Below are positions 32,190 to 40,588 of a stretch of 64,000 bases of DNA, piece after piece. The DNA is taken from NCBI RefSeq assembly GCF_002934265.1, contig NZ_PTIX01000005.1:310001-374000 (forward strand). Direction: 5' to 3'. Below the pieces are notes generated by a model that searched no databases, was not told the DNA's origin, and saw only the letters and a program-made list of their open reading frames with translations. Every line of letters begins with the position of its first letter. Within the stretch, counting starts at the first letter, position 1. The stretch comes from Actinokineospora auranticolor (GTDB lineage Bacteria; Actinomycetota; Actinomycetes; Mycobacteriales; Pseudonocardiaceae). The translations under genes and the position numbers were made by a program.

Positions 32190-33428
32190 GTGGACACCTC
32201 GCGACTCCGGTCAGCGTTCTTCACCTTCCCCGGGTACGGGCACCTGCGCCCGATCCTCCCGGTGGCCGCGGAACTGGTCGACCGCGGGCACGAGGTCACC
32301 GTCGTGGTCGCCGACCGGTACGCCGACGACGTCGCGCGCACCGGCGCCCGGGTCGTCACCTACCGCTCCGAGTTCCCCGCCGCCGTACCGGAAGTCGTCA
32401 CCGCCGACGACCTCGCCGCCGCCGTCGTGCACTACCTGGAGGAAGCGTTCGCCGCGCTGCCCGCGGCCTGGGCCGCGTTCGCCGAGCACCCCGTCGACAT
32501 CGTCGTCGAGGACGCGTTGAGCACCGCCGTGAGCGGACTGGTCGCCGACCGCGCGGGCTGCCCCGTGGTGCGCGCCTTCCCCGGTTTCGCGGGCAACGAC
32601 GAGGTACCGGTCAACGGCAGCGAACCCGATCCCGACGGCCCGCGGTTCGACGCGGAGCACCCCGCGGTCGCGGCCTTCCACCGCGCCCTCCCGGCGCGGC
32701 TCGCCGCTCTGGGGGTCCCAGGGGGCGCCGTCGACCGGGTCCGGGCCCGCCGGGCCGCGGCCAACCTGGTGTTCGTGCCGCGAGAGTTCCAACCCCGCGC
32801 CGAGTGCTTCGACGACAGCTTCGTCTTCGTCGGCGCCCACAACCCGCCCCCGCCGTCGGGCACGTGGACCCCACCGGCGGACGGCTCGCCCGTGGCGCTG
32901 ATCTCGCTGGGCACCTCGGCCACGCACAACCCGGGCTTCTTCCGCTCGTGCGCCGAGGCGTTCGCGGGCACCGGCTGGCGGGTCGTGATGACCACCGCCG
33001 ACCACCTCGACGCCGACACCGCCGCGTGGCCGGACTACGTCGAGCGGTACGCCTGGCTCGACCACAACGAGGTGCTGCCGCACACCGACGTGCTGGTCTG
33101 CCAGGCCGGGTCGGGCACGTTGATGGACGCCTTCTGGCACGGCGTGCCGGTGGTCACCGTGCCGCAGCAGCCCGACGCCAGGGTGGCGGCCCGCCACGTC
33201 GCCGAACTGGGCCTGGGGCGGGTGCATTCGGGCGCGGTCACCGGCGCCGCGATCCGCGACGCGGCGCTGGCGGTCGCCGCCGACACCGCCGTCGCCGCGC
33301 GGGTCGCCGGGATGCGGTCGGCCGCGCGCGCCGCGGGTGGCGCGCGCCGGGCGGCGGACGTGCTGGAGCGCGTCGCGGCGGGATCCGGGATCACCGAGGA
33401 CAGAGGGAGCGACACGACGTGGACATAG
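32190..33428 (+). CDS. Macrolide-type family 1 glycosyltransferase (GT-B)
   Basis: A 412-aa GT-B enzyme with catalytic histidine in GYGHLRP, aspartate partner in VEDALSTAV, and donor site QAGSGTLMDAFWHGVPV followed by PQQPDARVAARH, where the usual D-Q is replaced by P-D. That replacement may reflect a different sugar from its neighbours. It likely has its own leaderless promoter, and its last ten bases overlap the epimerase start. Its position beside the epimerase suggests an L-configured deoxysugar donor, an inference only. Confidence 0.94.
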   Translation: MDTSRLRSAFFTFPGYGHLRPILPVAAELVDRGHEVTVVVADRYADDVARTGARVVTYRSEFPAAVPEVVTADDLAAAVVHYLEEAFAALPAAWAAFAEHPVDIVVEDALSTAVSGLVADRAGCPVVRAFPGFAGNDEVPVNGSEPDPDGPRFDAEHPAVAAFHRALPARLAALGVPGGAVDRVRARRAAANLVFVPREFQPRAECFDDSFVFVGAHNPPPPSGTWTPPADGSPVALISLGTSATHNPGFFRSCAEAFAGTGWRVVMTTADHLDADTAAWPDYVERYAWLDHNEVLPHTDVLVCQAGSGTLMDAFWHGVPVVTVPQQPDARVAARHVAELGLGRVHSGAVTGAAIRDAALAVAADTAVAARVAGMRSAARAAGGARRAADVLERVAAGSGITEDRGSDTTWT

Positions 33429-34009
33429 TTGAGATGGCGGTCAAGGACGCCTTCCGGATCACCCCTCGGCACCTGCCGGACCGCCGGGGCAGCTTCTTCG
33501 AGGCGTGGCGGCAGAGCGAGATCTCCGCCCGGATCGGCAGGCCGTACCGGATCGAGCAGGTCAACTTCTCGATCTCGGCGAAGAACACCCTGCGCGGCAT
33601 CCACGGCACCAAGGTCCCGCCCGGCCAGGCGAAGCTCGTCACCTGCGTGCAGGGCGCCGCGCTCGACGTGGTGGTCGACCTGCGCATCGGCTCGCCGACC
33701 TTCGGGCGGTTCGACACGACCCTGCAGGAGGCGGGCTCCGGCATCGGCGTGTTCGTCCCGGACGGCCTCGGGCACGCGTTCCTGGCGCTGGAGCCGAACA
33801 CGGTGATGAACTACCTGTGCGACACCGAGTACGTGCCCGGCACGATGATCGACATCCAGGCGCTGGACCCGGCCATCGGCATCCCCTGGGAGCTGACCGG
33901 CACCCCCATCATGTCCGACAAGGACGCCGTCGCCCCCACCCTCGCCGAGGTCGCCGCGTCCGGCGTGCTCCCGCACTACCGGCCCGCGCTCGCCGACGCG
34001 GTGCGGTGA
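33419..34009 (+). CDS. dTDP-4-keto-6-deoxyhexose 3,5- (or 5-) epimerase, RmlC-like
   Basis: A 196-aa cupin of normal RmlC length. The catalytic histidine is in LRGIHGT, the binding lysine in QAKLV and the active-site tyrosine in MNYLCDTEY; FVPDGLGHAF is the family signature. It turns the D-keto-sugar into the L series, as OleL, EryBVII and TylCVII class enzymes do. Start GTG 33,419 has GAGGGAG 9 bases upstream and overlaps the glycosyltransferase stop. With the minus-strand operon it completes a route to a dTDP-2,6-dideoxy-L-hexose. Confidence 0.95.
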   Translation: MDIVEMAVKDAFRITPRHLPDRRGSFFEAWRQSEISARIGRPYRIEQVNFSISAKNTLRGIHGTKVPPGQAKLVTCVQGAALDVVVDLRIGSPTFGRFDTTLQEAGSGIGVFVPDGLGHAFLALEPNTVMNYLCDTEYVPGTMIDIQALDPAIGIPWELTGTPIMSDKDAVAPTLAEVAASGVLPHYRPALADAVR

Positions 34010-34030
34010 GGGCTGCTCGCGCTACGCGCG

Positions 34031-34678
34031 CTACTTGACCAGGCCCGCCTCGTGCGCCAGCAGCCCCGCCTGGGTGCGGTTGGCGCAGCCGAGCTTGCCG
34101 AGCATGCGCGAGACGTAGCTCTTCACCGTCGCCTCGGACAGGTGCAGCCGCGCCGCGATGGCCGCGTTCGACAGGCCCTCACCGAGGCAGCGGAGCATGT
34201 CCTCCTCGCGCTCGGTCAACCCCTCCACGCGCTGCCGGGCCCGGTCGGCCTTCTGCTGCTCGCCGGTCGAGGCCGACACGAGCCTGCGCATCGCCTCGGG
34301 GGACAGCACGGTGTGGCCACCCGCCGCCGCGCGGACCAGGCTGATCAGGTCCTCGGCGGGGGTGGCCTTGAGCAGGAAGCCCGACGCGCCCGCCTGCAGC
34401 GCGCGCAGCACGTAGGTGTCCGCGTCGAAGGTGGTGAGCGCGACCATCGAGGGGGGTGACGGCAGCCGGGCGATGCGGGCGATGGCGGTGAGCCCGTCGA
34501 CGCCCGGCATGCGCAGGTCCATCAGCATCACGTCCGGCTCGTGCACCGCGGCCGCCTCCACTGCCTCGGCGCCGTCCTGGGCCTGGGCGACCACGGTGAT
34601 GTCGCCCGCCGACTCCAGCACGGTGCGCAGGTGGGTGAGGACCATCGGCTCGTCGTCGACGATGACCAGGCGGATCAT
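34031..34678 (-). CDS. NarL/FixJ-family response regulator
   Basis: A 215-aa regulator with a receiver domain (1-120) whose phosphoacceptor is Asp54 in VMLMDLRMPG, and a LuxR-type helix-turn-helix at the C-terminus (LTEREEDMLRCLGEGLSNAAIA, ending in the recognition helix VKSYVSRML). Its ATG overlaps the sensor kinase stop as ATGA, so the two form one unit. It probably controls the macrolide cluster, which it borders. Confidence 0.95.
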   Translation of the reverse strand: MIRLVIVDDEPMVLTHLRTVLESAGDITVVAQAQDGAEAVEAAAVHEPDVMLMDLRMPGVDGLTAIARIARLPSPPSMVALTTFDADTYVLRALQAGASGFLLKATPAEDLISLVRAAAGGHTVLSPEAMRRLVSASTGEQQKADRARQRVEGLTEREEDMLRCLGEGLSNAAIAARLHLSEATVKSYVSRMLGKLGCANRTQAGLLAHEAGLVK

Positions 34679-35913
34679 GGGGCGCGGCTCTCCGGGGTCG
34701 GGACGTACACGGGCAGTGTGGCATCAACGCGGAACCCGCCGTCGCCGGTGGGGCCGTGGTCCAGGGTGCCGCCGATGACCTCGACGCGGTACCGCAACCC
34801 GGTCAACCCGGCCCCGGAGCCGCCCGCGCGCAGCACCGGGTCCGTCCGGCCCTCCGGCGCGGAGTTGGTGACCCGGAGCCGGACGTCGCGGGGCGTGTAG
34901 TGCAGCGACACCGTCGCGTGCGAGCCGGGCGCGTGCTTGCGCACGTTGGTCAGCGCCTCCTGCACGACCCGGTACGCGGTCCGCGCGACCACCGGGGCGA
35001 GTTCGCGCACGGCGCCGTCGACCTCGATCCCGGTCGGGATGCCCACCGACTCCGACTCCTCGACCAGGGTGCGGAAGTCGGCGGCGACCGGGCCCGGGGC
35101 GGTGTTCTCCACCAGCGGCCCGGTGCTCTCCTCGCTGCGCAGCACCCCCATGAGGTCGCGCAGCTCGGCCATCGCCTGCGACCCGGACGCGCGGATGTCG
35201 TCCGCCGCCTGGTGCACGGCGGGCTCCGCCGAGCTCAGCCGCAGCGCGCCCGCGTGCAGCACGATCAGGCTCAGCCGGTGGGTGACCACGTCGTGCATCT
35301 CGGCGGCCAGCCGCCGCCGCTCCTCGAACCGGGCCTTCTCCGCCAGCAGCGACTGCTCCCGCTCGGCCCGCTCGGCCCGGTCCCGCAGCGACCGCATCAG
35401 CTCCTTGCGCGCGTCGAAGTAGAGCGCGCCGAGCGCGGGCCCGACGGTGCTCAGCAGGCCGAAGGGCGTCACCGACCAATCGGGTGACCACAATCGGCCC
35501 GCCAGCACCGCGAACAGCGCGGTGACCGCGAGGGCGACCGCGCGCTCCTCGCGGAGCACCACCGCGATGACCACCACCGGCGTCGCCCGCGGCACCGTCA
35601 CCGGGCTGACGCCGTGCTCGACGACCAGCAGCCCGGGCGCGACCGCCGCCGAGACGGCCATCGCGAGCGCGACGACCAGCACGAACGCCGCGACCGGGCG
35701 GTGCCTGCGGGCCAGCAGCGGCAGCGACGCGTCCACCAGGAGCTGGGTCACCAGGCCCGCGTGCGGGCCGAGCCAGCCGGTCGTGGGGCCGTCGCTGAGC
35801 GCCAGGGAGGTGTCCAGGGCGGCGAACAGCGCCGCGAGGACGGCCAGCCGCACCGTTTCGCGGGAGTCCCCGGGGTCGTGGCGCCGGGGGGCGCGGAGGA
35901 TCGCCTGCCACAC
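34675..35913 (-). CDS. Sensor histidine kinase, NarL-partner type (HisKA_3)
   Basis: About 412 residues. Four or five membrane helices span residues 20-160, then a short coiled coil leads to the dimerisation helix AAEMHDVVTHRLSL with the phosphoacceptor histidine. The ATPase domain has the N-box EALTNVRKHAP and the GAGLTGLRYRVE glycine box. GTG 35,913 is chosen because the -10-like TAACGT (35,926-35,921) ends 7 bases before it, as in a leaderless promoter; GTG 35,922 is the alternative. It phosphorylates the coupled response regulator. Confidence 0.93.
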   Translation of the reverse strand: MWQAILRAPRRHDPGDSRETVRLAVLAALFAALDTSLALSDGPTTGWLGPHAGLVTQLLVDASLPLLARRHRPVAAFVLVVALAMAVSAAVAPGLLVVEHGVSPVTVPRATPVVVIAVVLREERAVALAVTALFAVLAGRLWSPDWSVTPFGLLSTVGPALGALYFDARKELMRSLRDRAERAEREQSLLAEKARFEERRRLAAEMHDVVTHRLSLIVLHAGALRLSSAEPAVHQAADDIRASGSQAMAELRDLMGVLRSEESTGPLVENTAPGPVAADFRTLVEESESVGIPTGIEVDGAVRELAPVVARTAYRVVQEALTNVRKHAPGSHATVSLHYTPRDVRLRVTNSAPEGRTDPVLRAGGSGAGLTGLRYRVEVIGGTLDHGPTGDGGFRVDATLPVYVPTPESRAP

Positions 35914-35922
35914 GGTGGACAC

Positions 35923-36978
35923 GTTATCGAGTCGGGCGTCCGCGTGGTGGACATGGGTCGAATAACGTCGAACAACGAAAGTCGTCGATTTTTGGAAAAG
36001 AAAACAACTTTGGTTGACAGGTCGTGTTCTTGGGTGGTCACCGATTGTCGGAATCGGCCCGGCAACCGCAGTTCAGACGCGGTCGCCGGGCCGGATCCCG
36101 ACACCGCCACCGGGTGCGCCGCGCCTGCGCCCGGAGACGGTGTCGTGCCTGATGAGGTATGGTCGCGAGCGACAGTACACGGGGTTTCCGGCCCGTGCCG
36201 CGCGGCCGGTCGACCGGCCGCGGGCGGCGCGCCGGGGTCCTGGGATAACGACCGGAGATCGTCCGACTCTTGGCAAAGGAATTGTCGACCGTGTGGCCGG
36301 AATGGCTGGATCGAGCGTCTGCCCGCGCGCCGGAGGTGGGCCCGCCTGTCGCCGGAATGCGCTTTTCGGCGAATACCGACCGATCGGGACGGAAACAGTC
36401 GCCCCGCACATCGGTGGTCGCGCTCCCGGTGCGCGTGGAAATCCCGGTTGAACGCCACATGAAGCTCTTCCCGGCCGAGAATTCCCGGGCCGTTCCCCGT
36501 GTCGCCATCCGGCGCTCGGGCGACCCGATTCCCTCAAACGATTGTTTACGACTGGCCAGTAGGTTATTTGCTGACCGTGTTTCGCCTTTGTTCACCCGTG
36601 GAGAGGATGGTCGCTCACTGTGACATCAGACCTGGTCAACCACGGGTGCGCTGGGGCGCGTCATGTGTGGGCTACTCCCAATGCTACGGCGAACTACGAT
36701 GTTCAGGCCAGTACGCCTGGCCCGCGCGACTCGGGCACGCGCGCCGATCACGGTCACGTTGCGTGCTCTCATCGGGTGCTATCAATATCTGGACCGCGGT
36801 CGTGGAGTGCGTTGACCGCATGATCGTCACTGGCTATAGTCGCCGTAGTTGGTTTGTTACTCACATTTAGATGTCGGGTTTTCGGGGCGGCGAGATGACG
36901 TCGGGGTCGGGGCCGCTCGGGTGAGTGGGGCCTTCGCGCCCGGTCCGCACGGCAATCCATCTGGGGAGGCATTTCTTC
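35923..36978. other. 1-kb intergenic region without a convincing gene
   Basis: The region lies between the divergent sensor kinase and PAS-LuxR genes. GC falls noticeably between about 35,960-36,050 and 36,500-36,880. Short ORFs here show no third-position GC bias and no family features. A TTGACA-like hexamer near 36,012 lacks a well-placed -10. A 22-bp palindrome is listed separately. The region may hold long leader RNA, regulator sites or decayed sequence. Confidence 0.55.
36201..36222. promoter_or_regulatory. Perfect 22-bp palindrome
   Basis: All 11 base pairs match around a central TCGA, and the sequence is almost entirely G+C. It sits about 290 bases upstream of the sensor kinase and 760 upstream of the PAS-LuxR gene. 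It could be a dimer-binding operator or cruciform. No role can be assigned from sequence. Confidence 0.4.
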
Positions 36979-37668
36979 ATGAGCAGCGCTGTCTTGGGTC
37001 CGATCCCCGTACCGGCCGAGCGGGCGGCGGCCGTGGTGGACCGGCGCGGTGAGCGGGAGCGCCGCCCGGGCGCGGAGCTGGCCGACGTCGGCATCGCCAA
37101 CCTCGACCCCGACCTGCGGGTGCTGGAGGCCAACGGGAGTTTCCTCTACCAGTTCGGCCGGTCCGCCGCCGAGGTGTGCGGGCAGGAGTTCCGCGAGTTG
37201 GTGCACGCCAGCGTGGAGCAGGTGGTGGTGCAGCAGCTGACCCGCCTCGGCGAGAACCGCCGCGACCGCTTCACCGCCCGCCTCGTCGGCCTGCGCCCCA
37301 ACGACGGCGTGTTCTTCGGCGACCTGACGGCCATCGCCGTCCGCCCGGACAACGGCCAGGTGAGCAAGATCGTCCTGCTGACCCGCCCCGACCGCCCCGC
37401 CGACCCCCAGCGCACCCCGTCGGGCAAGCGCAAGGCCTTGAGCGAGATCGACGCCCGGGTCCTCGAAGGGGTGGCGGCGGGCAACACCACGGTGCAGTTG
37501 GCGGCGAAGCTGTTCCTCAGCAGACAGGGCATCGAGTACCACGTGGCCGCGATGCTGCGCAGGTTCAAGTCGCCCAACCGGTCGGCCCTGGTGGCCAAGG
37601 CGTACTCGGAGGGCATCCTGCGCATCGGCCAGTGGCCGCCGCAGGTGACCCCCGACTACGTCAGCTGA
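36979..37668 (+). CDS. PAS-LuxR family transcriptional regulator
   Basis: A 229-aa protein. An N-terminal PAS domain (about 30-145, with ADVGIANLDPDLRVLEAN and GQEFRELVHAS) is joined to a C-terminal LuxR helix-turn-helix (about 160-215, ALSEIDARVLEGVAAGNTT). This architecture is that of PimM-type regulators, which activate macrolide and polyene clusters. ATG 36,979 is preferred over GTG 36,925 because GGGGAGG lies 9 bases upstream. Its 3' end overlaps the convergent HEAT-repeat gene by 8 bases. It is the probable cluster-situated activator and marks the right edge of the macrolide cluster. Confidence 0.9.
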   Translation: MSSAVLGPIPVPAERAAAVVDRRGERERRPGAELADVGIANLDPDLRVLEANGSFLYQFGRSAAEVCGQEFRELVHASVEQVVVQQLTRLGENRRDRFTARLVGLRPNDGVFFGDLTAIAVRPDNGQVSKIVLLTRPDRPADPQRTPSGKRKALSEIDARVLEGVAAGNTTVQLAAKLFLSRQGIEYHVAAMLRRFKSPNRSALVAKAYSEGILRIGQWPPQVTPDYVS

Positions 37669-40579
37669 CCGCCCGCGCGCCTTCTCTCAGTTCGGTGATG
37701 AGCCGCCGCGCCTCCCGCAGACAAAGATCACTCCACCGCGCGAGACCGCGGGCGGCCCGCACCCGGATGTGCCGGGCGACCACGTCGTCCCACGCCACCT
37801 CCCGCACCACCATGGCCGCGGCCTCCCGGTAACCCCGGTGCGTCGCGGCCATGGCCTCGGCACAGCGGACCCGCTCGATGGCGCTGTTGTCGGGATCCTC
37901 GGCCAACTCCCGCAACGCCACGGCCGTTTCGTAGGGCCGGTACTCACTCACGGCCTCAAGCACCCGCCGACGCGCACACCGGTCGTCGGTCTCGGCGAGG
38001 TCGTCCAGCACCCGAACCATCCGCGCCCGCGTATCGGGCCGCTCATGCGCCATCACCCGCGCCGCCTGGGCCCTGACGACTCTCGGCAGCTCGACGTCCT
38101 CGACGATCCGCAGCAAGGCTTCCGCACCCCGCTCGCGCCCTTCGTCGCCGAACCACATCAACTCCTGCCCCGCCCGCCACCGCAACGCGGGCCTACCCTC
38201 CGCCGCGATCCGCGCCAGCACCCGTACTCCGGCGACCTGATCGTCATCCGCCCGGTCCCGCATCATCACAGCGGCCTTCCACCGCACAGCGAAGGCCCGC
38301 GTCTCGTCGTCCCGCATCGCTCGCACGCCAGCCAGGCCGTCTCGGTGACGAAGTTCGAACAGAACCCGCACCCGCTCCTGATCCGCCGTGCCCGGGTCCT
38401 TTGCCTTGTCCCGCAACCACTCAACAACCTCGTCCGGCACCTCAGGCGCGAGATGCCACAACATCCACCCCGCGTCCTCTTTGACCTCGCGGGGTGCCTC
38501 GGCGCGCTGGAAGTCGGCGAGGCTGTCGGCAAGGATCTGCCTCCGCCAAAACAGCCCCATCTTCGCCTGCGCCCAACGAGCATCGAACCCACCGATGTCA
38601 TCCAGCGCCGCAGCAGCCTCCTCAACATATCGAGTGGACAGATCGGCGAGCTGAGATGCCGCGTCGATGCGCTCGGACTTGGCCGCTTCCGGCGCGGCGA
38701 AGAGGTTTCGGAGCACTTCCACCACATCGGTCCTCAGTGGAACCTCGCCCCAGATGTCCGCCGTCGGGATCCTGTGCGCGACCGGCAGCGTCCGATCGAC
38801 GAGCAACGTCCGCTGCGCCTCACGACATGCCACCCCCGGCAGACCGGACACCAGTTGGGAGCGGTCGACACCTCGTGTCGTGGGGTCGTCGAACAGTGAC
38901 TGCGATGTGACCAGAACGTTTGCGGCTTGCCGCCTCTGAAGGTAGACAAAACTCTGATACACGTGTGCACGCTCAGCGGCGGTGTAGAGGTCATCGCGCA
39001 AGAAGCGGCCGATCAAGGATAACGTCAGGTGCGCTTGGTTCTTGTCCGTGGCCAGGACCTTGGCCGCGGCGACGCATCGGTTGGAGACCGGTTGTCGGCC
39101 GTCGATGAGGATCGTGGTCCAGTCCTCGAGCGGCGGCGTGTCGTCTGTGTGCGCATCGGCGTTCAGGGCGGCCAGCGCTACTCGTGCGGAATCACTGGCA
39201 CTCTGCCTGACGTCCGGGTGTTCGACTGCGCTACGGAGAGCGGCGATGACGTCCACGCCGAGGGCAGCGGTCTGGGAGGCCCGATCGTGCCAGTGCGTGC
39301 TGTCGATGTCCTCAGGCAACAGGTTCTGGATCGTGGTCGGGTCGGTGAGCGCGATCGCGGCGCGGAATCTGGTGATCGGCCTTGTTGAGCGGTCCTGGAC
39401 GACAGTCAGGAGCAAGGGTTGCGCACTGCTGCCAAGGTTGGTCATCGCGTCGTGCGCGTTCCAGATCTGCTCGGAACTCAAGCGATCGGTCGGGAGGGTC
39501 TCTTCGATCGTTCTGGCCAGGTCCAGCTTTGTCGGACCCGCGAGTTCCCTGAGGCTGTGGACCCAGTGGGCAAGTTCCGTGTGGTGCACGCGGTCGGCGC
39601 GGAGGTAGGCGATGGCGTCCCGTGCCGCTTCCCCGTGGAAGCGGTCGCCCAGTTCGACCAGACCATGCAGCGCGATGGTGTACGCGCGGTGGTTCGGCTC
39701 GACTTGGCGCAAAGTGCCCCGAAAACACTCCGCCGCGCGTTCGACGTCGCATGCATCCGCTCGGGAGAACTGCGGAAGCCTCTCGTCGTCGAGTTGCGCC
39801 ATGTCGGCGTCGCGAAGGCCCATCAGGTCAAGCAGAGAAGCGTAGGCTTCCTGCTGCCGTGATCCGACGTTGGTCAGTTGTCGCCAAGCACTGATACGGC
39901 TTTTGAAAGCGTATGTCGTGGTCGCTATGTCATGGAGGGCGGCCACTGCTTCGGGGTGGCAGTCGGTTCCCAGGCTTAGTAGTTCCTTGGCGGTTCGCAC
40001 TCGGACATCGCAACTCAATCGATGATCGGCCAAGTCCGCGCGCAACACCGCACGGGCCGAGTCGCGGTGTTCGCCGCCGAGGGCAGCCAATCTCCCAAGA
40101 GCCAGTGGGCGTTCCCAGTCGTCGGCCAGTGGGTGGTCGATGATCGACCGGAGTTCTTGAGCCACGGCGGCGTGGTGCTCCGGGCTGAGACTGGCCAGCG
40201 TGTGCGCTGCCCACAGCCGCTCATTGGTGTCGGTCGTGGACGAATCCAACACGGCGTGGAGAACGCCTGCGGCGTCCTTGTGGAACGCGGGGCCTAGCGC
40301 GATCAGGGCTCGTGCGACAAACCACTTGCGTGCTCTGATGGCAGTTTCGTCCGCGAGCGCGAGCATGCGGTGTGCGGCTGACTGGCGGTAGCGGGTTCCG
40401 AGAGTGCCCAGTGCCTCAACAGACCTGAGCCGTTCGAACCAGGAGGCTGTCCTGTCGTCTGCGCACGTGGTGAGTAGTTCAGCCGTGTCCCGCTGCCGAC
40501 CAAGCGCCGCGAGTTTCTGAGCGCACTGTTTCGGGTGGACGTTGTTGGACTTGTCGTTCGTCATGATCGCCGTGAACAC
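37661..40579 (-). CDS. HEAT-repeat solenoid protein, probably the C-terminal part of the NACHT protein
   Basis: A 972-aa all-helical protein built almost entirely of 30-40 residue HEAT-like repeats with recurring AA..L..LG and R.EA...L patterns. There is no signal peptide or membrane helix. Start is GTG 40,579 or ATG 40,564; neither has a recognisable ribosome binding site. The reading frame is the same as that of the NACHT gene upstream, separated only by TAG (40,589-40,591) and three sense codons. Repeat spacing continues through that stop. It therefore looks like the ligand-sensing half of a NACHT-HEAT protein of about 1,690 residues, cut by a nonsense codon. Translation as a separate protein cannot be excluded. 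Confidence 0.85.
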   Translation of the reverse strand: MFTAIMTNDKSNNVHPKQCAQKLAALGRQRDTAELLTTCADDRTASWFERLRSVEALGTLGTRYRQSAAHRMLALADETAIRARKWFVARALIALGPAFHKDAAGVLHAVLDSSTTDTNERLWAAHTLASLSPEHHAAVAQELRSIIDHPLADDWERPLALGRLAALGGEHRDSARAVLRADLADHRLSCDVRVRTAKELLSLGTDCHPEAVAALHDIATTTYAFKSRISAWRQLTNVGSRQQEAYASLLDLMGLRDADMAQLDDERLPQFSRADACDVERAAECFRGTLRQVEPNHRAYTIALHGLVELGDRFHGEAARDAIAYLRADRVHHTELAHWVHSLRELAGPTKLDLARTIEETLPTDRLSSEQIWNAHDAMTNLGSSAQPLLLTVVQDRSTRPITRFRAAIALTDPTTIQNLLPEDIDSTHWHDRASQTAALGVDVIAALRSAVEHPDVRQSASDSARVALAALNADAHTDDTPPLEDWTTILIDGRQPVSNRCVAAAKVLATDKNQAHLTLSLIGRFLRDDLYTAAERAHVYQSFVYLQRRQAANVLVTSQSLFDDPTTRGVDRSQLVSGLPGVACREAQRTLLVDRTLPVAHRIPTADIWGEVPLRTDVVEVLRNLFAAPEAAKSERIDAASQLADLSTRYVEEAAAALDDIGGFDARWAQAKMGLFWRRQILADSLADFQRAEAPREVKEDAGWMLWHLAPEVPDEVVEWLRDKAKDPGTADQERVRVLFELRHRDGLAGVRAMRDDETRAFAVRWKAAVMMRDRADDDQVAGVRVLARIAAEGRPALRWRAGQELMWFGDEGRERGAEALLRIVEDVELPRVVRAQAARVMAHERPDTRARMVRVLDDLAETDDRCARRRVLEAVSEYRPYETAVALRELAEDPDNSAIERVRCAEAMAATHRGYREAAAMVVREVAWDDVVARHIRVRAARGLARWSDLCLREARRLITELREGARAVS

Positions 40580-40588
40580 GTCAGCGCA

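Noticed and set aside
36073-36870. Several 60-180 codon ORFs in the 1-kb gap before the PAS-LuxR gene
   Set aside because: They lack coding bias, ribosome binding sites and recognisable features, and they overlap each other in several frames.
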